A stretch of DNA of 64,000 bases from Pasteurella testudinis DSM 23072 (lineage in GTDB: Bacteria > Pseudomonadota > Gammaproteobacteria > Enterobacterales > Pasteurellaceae): the NCBI RefSeq assembly GCF_900176075.1, contig NZ_FWWV01000001.1:97244-161243 (forward strand), given 5' to 3'. Below, one piece after another: positions 30,848 through 39,054 of the stretch. Positions within the stretch are counted from its first letter, which is position 1, and every line of letters starts with the position of its first letter. The translations under genes and the position numbers were made by a program. The notes beneath the pieces were generated by a model. It was not told the origin of the DNA. It did not search any database and saw nothing but the letters and a program-made list of their open reading frames with translations.

Positions 30848-32080
30848 ATGACAGTAAAAGTCTCATTGGATAAGGCAAAAATCAAATTTTTGTTGTTGGA
30901 AGGCGTGCATCAAAGCGCATTAGACAGCCTGCACCATGCCGGTTACACCAATATTGAATACCACAAAAAAGCGCTGGATTCGGAAGACTTGATCGAAGCG
31001 ATCAAAGACGCCCATTTTATCGGTATCCGTTCGCGCACCCACCTGAGCGCCGAAGTGTTGCAACACGCACAAAAACTAATCGCCATCGGCTGTTTCTGTA
31101 TCGGCACCAACCAAGTGGATTTGGAAACAGCCAAACAGCGCGGTATTCCGGTATTTAATGCGCCGTTTTCCAACACGCGATCCGTTGCCGAACTGGTGTT
31201 GGGCGAAATTTTACTGTTAATGCGCAAAATTCCGCAAGCCAATGCGGAAGTGCATCGCGGCTTGTGGAATAAGTCGGCGACCGGTTCGCATGAAGTGCGC
31301 GGCAAAAAACTGGGCATTATCGGTTACGGTCATATCGGATCGCAATTGAGCATTTTGGCGGAAGCGATCGGGATGCACGTTTACTTTTATGATTTGGAAA
31401 ATAAACTGCCGTTGGGCAATGCGCAGCAGATCCGCACGTTGGAAGAACTGCTTTCCACCTGCGATGTGATTTCGTTGCATGTGCCGGAAAACGATTCGAC
31501 CAAGAACCTGATGAGCAGAGAGCGGATCGAGCAGCTCAAAGACGATTCGATTTTGATCAACGCCGCACGCGGCACGGTGGTTGATATCGATGCGCTGGCA
31601 GATGCGCTGGACAGCGGTCGTATTTTGGGCGCGGCAATCGACGTGTTCCCAACCGAACCGGCGTCAATCAACGATCCGTTCGAATCGCCGCTGCGCCGTT
31701 TCGACAATGTGATTTTAACTCCGCATATCGGCGGCTCAACCTCCGAGGCGCAAGAGAATATCGGCTCGGAAGTGGCGAATAAACTGGTGAAATATTCCGA
31801 TAACGGCTCGACTTTATCCGCCGTCAACTTCCCGGAAGTTTCGTTGCCGGAGCATTTAGGTACCAAACGCTTAATGCACATTCACTACAACCGTCCGGGC
31901 ATTCTGAACAAGATCAACCAAATCTTTACCGACGAAGGGGTAAATATTGCGGCGCAGTTTTTACAAACCAATCCGCAGATCGGTTATGTGGTGATCGACG
32001 TGGAAACCACCAATACCGATAGCGTGCTGCAACGTTTACGCAGTATCGAAGGCACGATTAAGGCGCGCGTGTTGTTCTAA
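30848..32080 (+). CDS. serA: D-3-phosphoglycerate dehydrogenase SerA
   Basis: SerA oxidises 3-phosphoglycerate, the first step of serine synthesis, with feedback inhibition by serine through its ACT domain. The 410-aa protein (E. coli size) has the Rossmann motif KKLGIIGYGHIGSQLSILAEAIGM, the active-site region INAARGTVVDIDALADAL, the His in LTPHIGGSTSEAQENIG, and the ACT domain RLMHIHYNRPGILNKINQIFTDEGVNIAAQFLQTNPQIGYVVIDVET. GAGGGAAG precedes the ATG. It follows rpiA closely and ends at a terminator. Confidence 0.97.
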   Translation: MTVKVSLDKAKIKFLLLEGVHQSALDSLHHAGYTNIEYHKKALDSEDLIEAIKDAHFIGIRSRTHLSAEVLQHAQKLIAIGCFCIGTNQVDLETAKQRGIPVFNAPFSNTRSVAELVLGEILLLMRKIPQANAEVHRGLWNKSATGSHEVRGKKLGIIGYGHIGSQLSILAEAIGMHVYFYDLENKLPLGNAQQIRTLEELLSTCDVISLHVPENDSTKNLMSRERIEQLKDDSILINAARGTVVDIDALADALDSGRILGAAIDVFPTEPASINDPFESPLRRFDNVILTPHIGGSTSEAQENIGSEVANKLVKYSDNGSTLSAVNFPEVSLPEHLGTKRLMHIHYNRPGILNKINQIFTDEGVNIAAQFLQTNPQIGYVVIDVETTNTDSVLQRLRSIEGTIKARVLF

Positions 32081-32116
32081 CCCAGCGTTTGAAAATCGGT
32101 TTAATCTCTGCAAAGT

Positions 32117-32147
32117 GCGGTTTTCTCAGATGAAAGCCGCTTTTTAT
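32117..32147 (+). terminator. Rho-independent terminator after serA
   Basis: Stem GCGGTTTTC / GAAAGCCGC (one G-T wobble), loop TCAGAT, followed by TTTTTATTT. The left arm overlaps a USS copy. Confidence 0.7.
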
Positions 32148-32160
32148 TTCGGAACAGAAA

Positions 32161-33060
32161 ATGTCACAACAAACAAACACCAACTACGCCGCACCGCTGT
32201 TGATTATCGGCTGTGTCATCTTCGGTCTGGGCAGCCTGATCGTTAAATTTGTGCCGGTGGGCGCTTATGCGATTGCTTTTTGGCGCTTGCTGGTTGCCGC
32301 CCTGATTTTTTGGGGCTTAATGCGTATGTTTAAGCAAAAACTGCCGCAAAGTCGCAAAGCAATCGGCATGGCGCTGCTGTCCGGCGCGTTTTTGGGCTTC
32401 GATTTGGCATTATGGCACGAAAGTATTTATGCGGTCGGACCGGGCATTTCCACGTTACTCAACAGCCTGCAAATCTTCTTTCTGTCTGCGATCGGGTTTA
32501 TCTGGTTTGCAGAACGGCTAACCAAATTACAACTGTTCAGTCTGATGTTGGCGATTGGCGGTGTCGCGCTGATCGCCAGCCCGGAATTCGGGCACAACAG
32601 TAATGCCGGTTGGGGCTTTGTCAGCGGCATCGTATCCGGCGGCATGTTGGCATTGTCGATGGTGTTTGTGCGCAAAACCCAGCAAGTCGAGCAAACCGCA
32701 CTTTTCCCGTTAATGTTGCTGATCAGTTTGGGCGGTATGTTGGCGCTGTTCCTGCCTTCACTACTGCTTAACAGCCACAATTTATACCCGACCACCTGGC
32801 GTGATGTCGGCTTGATTTTGCTTTACGGCGCATTAATGCAATGTTTTGCTTGGGGACTTATCGCCTACGCGATTCCGCTGTTATCGCTCTCCGTCACCGG
32901 CTTACTGCTGCTCAGTGAGCCGGTCGCCGCCCTGCTGATTGACTATTTTTGGCTGTTAAAACCGATTAACCGCCTACAATGGCTCGGTGCAGGCTTAACG
33001 CTTTTGGCGATCTATTTAGGTTCTTTGCGAACGAAAAAACGCCGTAAAAAAATCAAATAA
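32161..33060 (+). CDS. EamA/DMT-family transporter
   Basis: A 299-aa inner-membrane protein with ten predicted membrane spans in two repeated EamA halves, for example PLLIIGCVIFGLGSLIVKFVPVGAYAIAFWRLLVAALIFW at the N-terminus and LSVTGLLLLSEPVAALLIDYFWLLKPINRLQWLGAGLTLLAIYLGSL near the end. It closes with a basic tail (RTKKRRKKIK). Family members export metabolites such as amino acids; no substrate can be assigned. It follows the serA terminator and abuts the 23-bp repeat array. Confidence 0.87.
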   Translation: MSQQTNTNYAAPLLIIGCVIFGLGSLIVKFVPVGAYAIAFWRLLVAALIFWGLMRMFKQKLPQSRKAIGMALLSGAFLGFDLALWHESIYAVGPGISTLLNSLQIFFLSAIGFIWFAERLTKLQLFSLMLAIGGVALIASPEFGHNSNAGWGFVSGIVSGGMLALSMVFVRKTQQVEQTALFPLMLLISLGGMLALFLPSLLLNSHNLYPTTWRDVGLILLYGALMQCFAWGLIAYAIPLLSLSVTGLLLLSEPVAALLIDYFWLLKPINRLQWLGAGLTLLAIYLGSLRTKKRRKKIK

Positions 33061-33097
33061 TGCCTTGAATTACTTTAATAATTTAAATGTAAAATAC

Positions 33098-33258
33098 CAA
33101 TTAGACGCGGGATTAGATTACAATTGGACGGAGTTGTAATTAACAATTGAACGACACTGTAATTAACAATTGGACGCCAACTAAGATTGCAATTGGACGG
33201 AATATTAGATTACAATCAGACGGAAGATTAGATTGCAATCAGACGGAAGCGAACGAAA
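33098..33258. repeat. Upstream array of seven 23-bp tandem repeats
   Basis: Units start at 33098, 33121, 33144, 33167, 33190, 33213 and 33236, an exact 23-bp period. Each begins CAAT(T/C)nnACG (usually CAATTGGACG). The middle seven bases vary freely, and most units end in (G/A)ATT(A/G), so the conserved core across a junction is GATTRCAATYGGACG. The last unit ends one base before the ATG of the AAA ATPase gene and supplies its GGAAG ribosome-binding site. Units contain stops and 23 is not a multiple of 3, so the array is not coding. Confidence 0.95.
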
Positions 33259-33259
33259 A

Positions 33260-34495
33260 ATGAGTGATTATTTTCCCCGATATTTAAAAAGCGAAATTGA
33301 GATCGCATTATCCGATACGCCGGTGGTGTGCTTGTTAGGCCCGCGACAGGTGGGGAAGACCACGTTGGTGAAAGAGTTTGGCCAACAGCGTGAGTACATT
33401 ACGTTTGACGATACCGCACTTTTAAATATGGCGAAAGCCGATCCGGGCGGATTTGTGCAGTCGCTGCCGGAATATGTGACGTTGGACGAAGTGCAACGTA
33501 TTCCGGAATTACTGTTGGAAATCAAAGCGGAAGTGGATCGTAACCGCAAAAACGGACGGTTTTTATTAACCGGTTCAGCGAATTTATTGCTGTTGCCAAG
33601 CGCACAAGACTCCCTTGCCGGACGCATGGAAGTGATCTATTTGCAACCTTTGTCGGAACAGGAGAAGCAGGGCGGTCAGGATTCCTTGCTCGAACGCTTG
33701 GTTAAGCGCCGAATCACGCCGCAAATCAAAGGCGGTGCGGCGGAAATTGATGAAGTAATTAGCGCAGTGGTGTCCGGCGGTTATCCGGTGGCGCTTACCA
33801 GAGAGGGGCGACGGGTCAAAGCCTGGTATCAGCAATATTTGAATGCGGTGATCCAGCGCGATGTGAAGGATATTGCGCACATTCGCGAGGGTGATGAGTT
33901 GGAAACCTTGCTGAAATTACTGGCGCTGCGCACCGGTAATCTGCTTAATGTCAATAATATTGCCAACGATCTCAATATCAGCCGGCAAACGGTGGATAAA
34001 TATCTGACGATTTTAGAGCGGTTGTTTTTGGTTCGCCGCTTACCGGCGTGGCATAAAAACGGCGCTAACCGTTTGATTAAAGCGGCTAAACTGCATGTGA
34101 TCGATTCAGGCATCGCCTGTTATTTAAGTGATCAAAGCAAAGAACAATGGAACGATCCCAATGGGCGGTTCGGGGCGCTTGTGGAAAGTTTTGTGGTGCA
34201 ACAATTGATTTGTCAGGCAGGTTGGGTTGATCCGGAGCTGAAATTTTCCCATTATCGTGATAAAGATCAGGTTGAAGTCGATCTGGTGATTGAACAAGGC
34301 AATAAAGTCTGGGGCATGGAAGTGAAAAAAGCCACTTCGATTCAAGCGAAAGACGGCACCGGATTACGCCGCTTGGCGGAAGTCGCCGGACAGGCGTGGC
34401 AGGGCGGAATGATTCTCTATAGCGGCAACAGTTGTCTGGCGTTAAACGTGGCTGAAAACAGTTTTGCCGTACCGATAAACTGGTTATGGAAATAG
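33260..34495 (+). CDS. AAA ATPase with DUF4143 domain
   Basis: A 411-aa protein with an N-terminal AAA_14 domain: Walker A VCLLGPRQVGKTTLVKEF (about residues 23-40), Walker B region EYVTLDEVQRIPELL, and sensor LTGSANLLLLPSAQDSLAGRMEVIYLQPLSEQE. The DUF4143 C-terminal domain includes a helix-turn-helix-like stretch (NNIANDLNISRQTVDKYLTILERLFLVRRLPAW) and a PD-(D/E)xK-like end (FSHYRDKDQVEVDLVIEQGNKVWGMEVKKA). The start at 33260 follows GGAAG inside the last 23-bp repeat; the ORF itself opens a little earlier. Family members are common in bacteria and archaea with no agreed function. It is bounded on both sides by the same 23-bp repeats, between core genes, which suggests an acquired cassette or a self-regulated unit. 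Confidence 0.85.
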   Translation: MSDYFPRYLKSEIEIALSDTPVVCLLGPRQVGKTTLVKEFGQQREYITFDDTALLNMAKADPGGFVQSLPEYVTLDEVQRIPELLLEIKAEVDRNRKNGRFLLTGSANLLLLPSAQDSLAGRMEVIYLQPLSEQEKQGGQDSLLERLVKRRITPQIKGGAAEIDEVISAVVSGGYPVALTREGRRVKAWYQQYLNAVIQRDVKDIAHIREGDELETLLKLLALRTGNLLNVNNIANDLNISRQTVDKYLTILERLFLVRRLPAWHKNGANRLIKAAKLHVIDSGIACYLSDQSKEQWNDPNGRFGALVESFVVQQLICQAGWVDPELKFSHYRDKDQVEVDLVIEQGNKVWGMEVKKATSIQAKDGTGLRRLAEVAGQAWQGGMILYSGNSCLALNVAENSFAVPINWLWK

Positions 34496-34597
34496 CAATC
34501 GGACGGTAACTTAGATTACAATTGGACGGAGTTGTAATTAACAATTAGACGGAATAATAGTTTGCAATCGGACGTTGACTCAGCGTGCAATCCGCCG
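34496..34597. repeat. Downstream array of 23-bp tandem repeats (four clear, one degenerate)
   Basis: Units start at 34496, 34519, 34542, 34565 and (degenerate) 34588, again exactly 23 bp apart. The unit at 34519 is identical over all 23 bases to the unit at 33121 upstream of the ATPase gene. The first unit begins within four bases of the ATPase stop codon, so the gene is embedded directly in the array. Confidence 0.93.
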
Positions 34598-34691
34598 AAA
34601 AATTCGTTCGTGCAGATTGCTATCGCCAAGTGCGGTTTCCTGCTACACTACACCCGTTTTTTGCGCGTTTTTATTTGAATGATTAAGAGTT

Positions 34692-35744
34692 ATGAAAAAA
34701 CTGATTTATTGCTTTTTGGGATTGAGTTTGTTGCTGTTTATTGCGGTTGCCGCTGGCGGTTATTGGGGCTATCAGCAGATCCAAAACTTAGCGCAACAGC
34801 CCATTCATGCCGAAACCGATCAACTGCTGACGATTGAGCGCGGCACGACCGGCAAAAAACTGGGCGAGTTTTTACAACAACAGGGTTTGGTAAAGGACAC
34901 CACGTTTTTCCCGTTTTTATTGCGCTTGCAGCCTAAGCTGAGTGCGGTCAAAGCCGGCACTTACTCCCTCAACGGCGTGACGAATTTGCGTGAATTATTG
35001 CTGCTGCTGAACAGCGGCAAGGAGGCGCAATTTTCCATTCGCTTCGGCGAGGGCGAAACCTTTAAACAGGTGTTAAGCAGCTTGCGTAGCGCAGCGCACT
35101 TGCGCCATACGTTGCAAGGCGAAAGTCAGAGCGATATTGCCAGCCAGTTGCAAACGGCACTGCCTGAGCTGAAGGAAACGGCAAAACTGGAGGGGTGGAT
35201 CTATCCCGATACTTACCATTATACGGTGAACTCAAGCGATAACGAATTACTACAACGTGCGATTGCGCGTATGGTGCAGGCGTTAGACAAGGCGTGGCAG
35301 GGCAGAGCCGATAATCTGCCGTTGAAAAATGCGTATGAAATGTTGATTTTAGCCTCGATTGTGGAAAAGGAAACCGCACTTGACAGCGAACGGGCGCAGG
35401 TGGCGGGCGTGTTTGTCAACCGCTTGAAACGCGGTATGCGCTTGCAGACCGATCCGACCGTGATTTACGGCATGGGTGACAATTATAACGGCAATATCCG
35501 GCGTAAAGATTTGGACGAAAAAACGCCGTACAATACCTATCAAATCGACGGCTTGCCGCCGACGCCGATTGCGATGCCGAGCGAAGCCTCGCTGCAAGCG
35601 GTGGCGCATCCGGCGGCAACCACCGCACTTTACTTTGTGGCGGACGGCAGCGGCGGACATAAATTCAGCAACACCTTAGCCGAACACAATCAAGCGGTGC
35701 AGCAATATCTGAAATGGTTGCGCACGCAAAAAAATGGAAACTAA
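34692..35744 (+). CDS. mltG: Endolytic murein transglycosylase MltG (YceG)
   Basis: MltG is an inner-membrane-anchored lytic transglycosylase that cuts nascent glycan strands and sets their length. The 350-aa protein has one N-terminal transmembrane segment ([24 protein letters not shown]), a LysM-like region ([22 protein letters not shown]), and the YceG catalytic domain with the conserved Glu in [43 protein letters not shown] and the C-terminal [26 protein letters not shown]. It starts the mltG-tmk-holB-tatD series and lies about 95 nt past the repeat array. Confidence 0.95.
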   Translation: MKKLIYCFLGLSLLLFIAVAAGGYWGYQQIQNLAQQPIHAETDQLLTIERGTTGKKLGEFLQQQGLVKDTTFFPFLLRLQPKLSAVKAGTYSLNGVTNLRELLLLLNSGKEAQFSIRFGEGETFKQVLSSLRSAAHLRHTLQGESQSDIASQLQTALPELKETAKLEGWIYPDTYHYTVNSSDNELLQRAIARMVQALDKAWQGRADNLPLKNAYEMLILASIVEKETALDSERAQVAGVFVNRLKRGMRLQTDPTVIYGMGDNYNGNIRRKDLDEKTPYNTYQIDGLPPTPIAMPSEASLQAVAHPAATTALYFVADGSGGHKFSNTLAEHNQAVQQYLKWLRTQKNGN

Positions 35745-35745
35745 T

Positions 35746-36387
35746 ATGCAAAAGTGCGGTAAGTTTATTGTTTTGGAAGGACTGGAAGGTGCAGGAAAAA
35801 CCACCGCGCGTGAGGCGGTGCTGAAGGCATTGCAGGCGAACGGTATTGATCAGGTTGAATTCACCCGAGAACCGGGCGGCACGCCGTTGGCGGAAAAATT
35901 GCGCCAACTGATCAAATTCGGCGACGGCAAGGAAGTGATCAGCGATAAAGCGGAACTGTTAATGCTGTATGCGGCACGGATTCAGCTGGTGGAAAATGTG
36001 ATTCGTCCGGCGTTAACATGCGGTAAATGGGTGTTAGGCGATCGGCACGATATGTCGTCGCAGGCTTATCAGGGCGGCGGACGGCAAATCGACCGCACTT
36101 TGCTGGCGACCTTGCGCGACACGGTATTGGGCGATTTTAAACCGGATTTAACCCTGTATTTGGATATCGATCCCGAATTGGGCTTGAGCCGTGCCAGAAG
36201 CCGTGGCGAACTGGATCGGATCGAACAATTGCAACTGGATTTTTTCCAGCGCACCCGTCAACGTTATTTGGAATTGGTTGCCGCCGATCCGAATGCGATT
36301 TTGATTGATGCCGCACAATCGATCGAACAGGTCAGTGCTGCCGTGCAAAGTGCGGTCAGTGCTTGGTTGGCAAAACAGGAACGCTAA
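35746..36387 (+). CDS. tmk: Thymidylate kinase
   Basis: Tmk phosphorylates dTMP to dTDP. The 213-aa protein has the P-loop [19 protein letters not shown], the DR(Y/H) motif [21 protein letters not shown] and the lid-like [13 protein letters not shown]. The ORF opens at 35734, overlapping mltG; the ATG at 35746 directly follows the mltG stop and puts the P-loop at the usual place. A complete USS (AAGTGCGGT) forms codons 3-5 region (QKCGK), right behind the start codon. It is followed by holB after 2 nt. Confidence 0.95.
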   Translation: MQKCGKFIVLEGLEGAGKTTAREAVLKALQANGIDQVEFTREPGGTPLAEKLRQLIKFGDGKEVISDKAELLMLYAARIQLVENVIRPALTCGKWVLGDRHDMSSQAYQGGGRQIDRTLLATLRDTVLGDFKPDLTLYLDIDPELGLSRARSRGELDRIEQLQLDFFQRTRQRYLELVAADPNAILIDAAQSIEQVSAAVQSAVSAWLAKQER

Positions 36388-36389
36388 AA

Positions 36390-37385
36390 ATGTATCCTTG
36401 GTTTGAGCCGCTGCTGCAACAGTTAGACCGCACTTTCGCCGACGGGCACGGGCATCACGCCTTGCTGTTCAAAAGCGATCAGGGCTTGGGCAGTGAGCAG
36501 TTGTTGCAAAGCATTGCCGCCGGATTGTTGTGCGAACAAAAAAGCGGTTTGCAAACCTGCGGTCAGTGTCAGCACTGCCAACTGTTTGCCAGCGGCAATC
36601 ATCCGGATTTTCATCAACTGCTGTTGCAGGACGGTAAAAATATCGGGATCGATCAGGTGCGCGAGCTGATCGCCGCATTGCAGCAATACGCACGGCAGGA
36701 CGGCAATAAAGTGGTGTATTTGCCGAATTTGGAATTGTTGAGCGAAGCGGCGGCGAATGCGCTGTTAAAAACCTTGGAAGAGCCGAGCGAGAAAACCTAT
36801 TTCTTGCTGTTGGCGGATTTGGCGGCACCGTTAATGCCGACCATTTACAGCCGCTGCCAAGTGTGGACGTTGACTGCACCGTCGCCAACATTGGCGAAAA
36901 GTTGGTTGCGCCGACAAATCGAGGCGACGGACGAGGATTTGGACACCGCACTTCGGGTCAATTACAACCGCCCGTTAGCGGCGTTGAATGCGCTGCAAAA
37001 AGCGTGGCTGCCGCTGCGCAAACAGTTTTTACGCCAGTTTTGGCTGTTTTATCAACAGCGCCAACTCGAACCGTTTTTGCAGCAGTTTGCCTTTAAAGAT
37101 GAGATGTTGTTGCAACGCCAGTTAAATTGGCTGTCGTCGTTTTTCAGTGACAGCCTGAAATGTAAATTGCATATCAAACAAGGCTGGATTAATCAGGATA
37201 TTGCCAACGGCATTGAGCAGTTTAGCCAACGTTTGCCGCAGACCGCACTTTTGCACGGCAACCAGTTAATTTTGCAGTTGCGGCAGGATTTCAGCCAAAT
37301 CAATGCCGTCAACCAAGAGTTGATGGTGTTGGATTGTTTAAGCAAATTAATTATGCAAGTTTTTGAACAGAATATTGAGGTATAA
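36390..37385 (+). CDS. holB: DNA polymerase III delta' subunit
   Basis: Delta' is the non-ATP-hydrolysing clamp-loader subunit that opens and stabilises the clamp-loader ring. The 331-aa protein lacks a full Walker A (SDQGLGSEQLLQSIAAGLL, as usual for delta') but keeps the zinc module CEQKSGLQTCGQCQHCQLF and the arginine-finger SRC motif in APLMPTIYSRCQVW. The ORF opens inside tmk at 36363; the ATG at 36390, two bases after the tmk stop, gives MYPWFEPLLQQLDRTF, the family N-terminus. The tmk-holB-tatD order is widely conserved. Confidence 0.95.
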   Translation: MYPWFEPLLQQLDRTFADGHGHHALLFKSDQGLGSEQLLQSIAAGLLCEQKSGLQTCGQCQHCQLFASGNHPDFHQLLLQDGKNIGIDQVRELIAALQQYARQDGNKVVYLPNLELLSEAAANALLKTLEEPSEKTYFLLLADLAAPLMPTIYSRCQVWTLTAPSPTLAKSWLRRQIEATDEDLDTALRVNYNRPLAALNALQKAWLPLRKQFLRQFWLFYQQRQLEPFLQQFAFKDEMLLQRQLNWLSSFFSDSLKCKLHIKQGWINQDIANGIEQFSQRLPQTALLHGNQLILQLRQDFSQINAVNQELMVLDCLSKLIMQVFEQNIEV

Positions 37386-38183
37386 GTGTTTATTGTCGAT
37401 TCACACTGTCATTTGGACAGTTTAGATTATGAAAATCTGCATCAAAATATGGACGAGGTGGTGGAAAAAGCCAAACAGCGCGATGTGCAACATCTGCTGT
37501 CGATCAGCACCACCTTGAGCGGTTTCGAACGGTTGCAGACCGCACTTTCGCAGCGACAAGACGTGTCGTTGTCTTGCGGCGTGCACCCGTTGAATGTGGA
37601 AGACGAAGCCTTTGACGGCGAAAAAATGCGGCGCTTGGCGCAAAATCCGCAAGTGATTGCGATTGGCGAGTGCGGTTTGGACTATTACTACAGTGCCGAT
37701 AATAAAGCCAAACAACAGCGGATTTTTGCTGAGCAAATCGAGATTGCCAAGCAATTGAACAAACCGCTGATTATCCATACCCGTGCGGCGCGTGAAGATA
37801 CGATTGATTTGTTAAAACAAGGCGGTGCGCAAAAGTGCGGTGGGGTAATGCATTGCTTCACCGAAAATCAATGGACGGCGGATCAGGCACTGGAATTGGG
37901 ATTCTATATTTCCGTTTCCGGCATCATTACCTTTCGCAATGCGCAGGAGATTCGCGATGTGATTCAAAGCGTACCGCTGGATCGGCTGCTGGTGGAAACC
38001 GATTCGCCGTATCTGGCGCCGGTGCCGTATCGCGGCAAACAGAACCAACCGGCGTATGTGCGCGAAGTGTGTGAGTATTTGGCGGTGTTAAAAGGGGTAA
38101 GTGCGGTCGAAATGGCGCAGATTACTACACAAAATTTTGAGCGTTTGTTTAAGGTCAACCTGTTGACCGCCCGACAAGCCTAA
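37386..38183 (+). CDS. TatD-family deoxyribonuclease (YcfH-like)
   Basis: A 265-aa metal-dependent hydrolase of the TatD family, the YcfH type found after holB. Metal ligands are in [12 protein letters not shown], Glu in [12 protein letters not shown], His in PLIIHTRAA, His in [11 protein letters not shown] and Asp in [16 protein letters not shown]. The start is a GTG placed directly after the holB stop codon; the HxH motif begins at residue 7, so no later start is possible. TatD proteins act as nucleases on DNA or on modified 3' ends, but the physiological role of YcfH is uncertain. Confidence 0.92.
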   Translation: MFIVDSHCHLDSLDYENLHQNMDEVVEKAKQRDVQHLLSISTTLSGFERLQTALSQRQDVSLSCGVHPLNVEDEAFDGEKMRRLAQNPQVIAIGECGLDYYYSADNKAKQQRIFAEQIEIAKQLNKPLIIHTRAAREDTIDLLKQGGAQKCGGVMHCFTENQWTADQALELGFYISVSGIITFRNAQEIRDVIQSVPLDRLLVETDSPYLAPVPYRGKQNQPAYVREVCEYLAVLKGVSAVEMAQITTQNFERLFKVNLLTARQA

Positions 38184-38205
38184 ACGAATAACAAAGGGGA
38201 AAGTT

Positions 38206-38751
38206 ATGGCTAAATTTACGTTTCGCAGTTCGGTTAAACTGTTTTTTATCTTAGTGGCGTTGTTGATTCACGGCGTGTTGTTTGCCACGGTCAATTTTTA
38301 TTTTCCGCACTATGAAGTCACCCAGATTACCGGTGTGGAAGTGAAGCGGGTGGACAAAGACGGCCCGATCACCAAAGCCAATCCGGCGGACGGCCCGACC
38401 CGTGATGTGTATTATATTTACACCCAAGCGCCGAAAACCGAAAAAGTGATGGTGTACCGCAACGAAGATACCCGTTGGGGTTTTCCGTTCTATTTCAAAT
38501 TTAACTCGGCGGATTTGCAGGCCAAAGCGCAAGGCTTTGCGGTGGATAAAAAAACGGTGCAGGTGAAATATTACGGCTGGCGTTTAGTGATGTTCGACGA
38601 GTTCCGCAATATGACGTCAATGAAAGAAGTGGATCAAAATGCCAGCGCCGGTTTGCCGATCGCCAGCTATGTATTATATTTCCTGCTGCTGATCACGCTT
38701 TTCCTCTCCATTCAGTTTATCCGCGGTTGGTTTGACAGCGAACAAGCCTGA
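38206..38751 (+). CDS. DUF1523 family membrane protein
   Basis: A 181-aa protein with one N-terminal transmembrane segment (LFFILVALLIHGVLFATVNFYF, about residues 10-31), a soluble periplasmic-type middle containing YYIYTQAPKTEKVMVYRNEDTRWGFPFYFKFNSADLQAKAQ, and a second C-terminal transmembrane segment (ASYVLYFLLLITLFLSIQFI). This is the DUF1523 layout; function unknown. It lies 22 nt after tatD with AAAGGGGAAAG before the ATG, so it is probably the last gene of that unit, ending at the USS terminator. Confidence 0.8.
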   Translation: MAKFTFRSSVKLFFILVALLIHGVLFATVNFYFPHYEVTQITGVEVKRVDKDGPITKANPADGPTRDVYYIYTQAPKTEKVMVYRNEDTRWGFPFYFKFNSADLQAKAQGFAVDKKTVQVKYYGWRLVMFDEFRNMTSMKEVDQNASAGLPIASYVLYFLLLITLFLSIQFIRGWFDSEQA

Positions 38752-38788
38752 TCATTCAACCCGAATTCGGTAAAAATTCCTTTATATG

Positions 38789-38818
38789 AAGTGCGGTTAT
38801 TAAACCGCACTTTTTTTA
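38789..38818 (+). terminator. USS inverted-repeat terminator after DUF1523 gene
   Basis: AAGTGCGGTT, loop ATTA, AACCGCACTT, then TTTTT. A perfect 10-bp stem with T run, about 40 nt after the stop. Confidence 0.9.
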
Positions 38819-39054
38819 TATCTTTAAAGAATATTTAAATTTACAATCGCTCAAAAAAAAAACAAATGGAGTCTATTTTTTAACTTTTTGGGTTGAAAAA
38901 TAGACTTTAATGTAGTGTGACTACTTTAATTATGGTTTAATGAACACAATTTTACTAATTGGTTTATTATTTGATCAATTGTCAGTTTGTATTATTTATT
39001 CGCAACAAAGATTTGTTGTGGGTAAGTAATTATTCTTTATAAGGAGGCTTTTTT
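38819..39054. other. Leader/promoter region of the first adhesin gene
   Basis: An AT-rich region containing an A10 run (38853-38862), a 10-bp inverted repeat at 38871-38905, the 13-mer ATTATGGTTTAAT (38929-38941) that recurs before the third adhesin gene, and the AAGGAGG ribosome-binding site just before the ATG. I see no coding sequence in it. Confidence 0.6.
38871..38905. promoter_or_regulatory. 10-bp inverted repeat upstream of adhesin 1
   Basis: GTCTATTTTT and AAAAATAGAC separated by 15 nt. It lies just before the predicted promoter element and could be an operator or a hairpin; there is no sequence evidence for the binding protein. Confidence 0.5.

Noticed and set aside
33098..33258. 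23-bp array as a CRISPR array
   Set aside because: The unit is far too short, the variable part is only about seven bases, the conserved core is degenerate, and no cas genes are nearby.
38853..38862. A10 run as a phase-variable tract controlling adhesin 1
   Set aside because: Ten A residues are common in this AT-rich intergenic DNA, and the run is about 190 nt before the gene, outside any predicted promoter spacer. Evidence is too weak.
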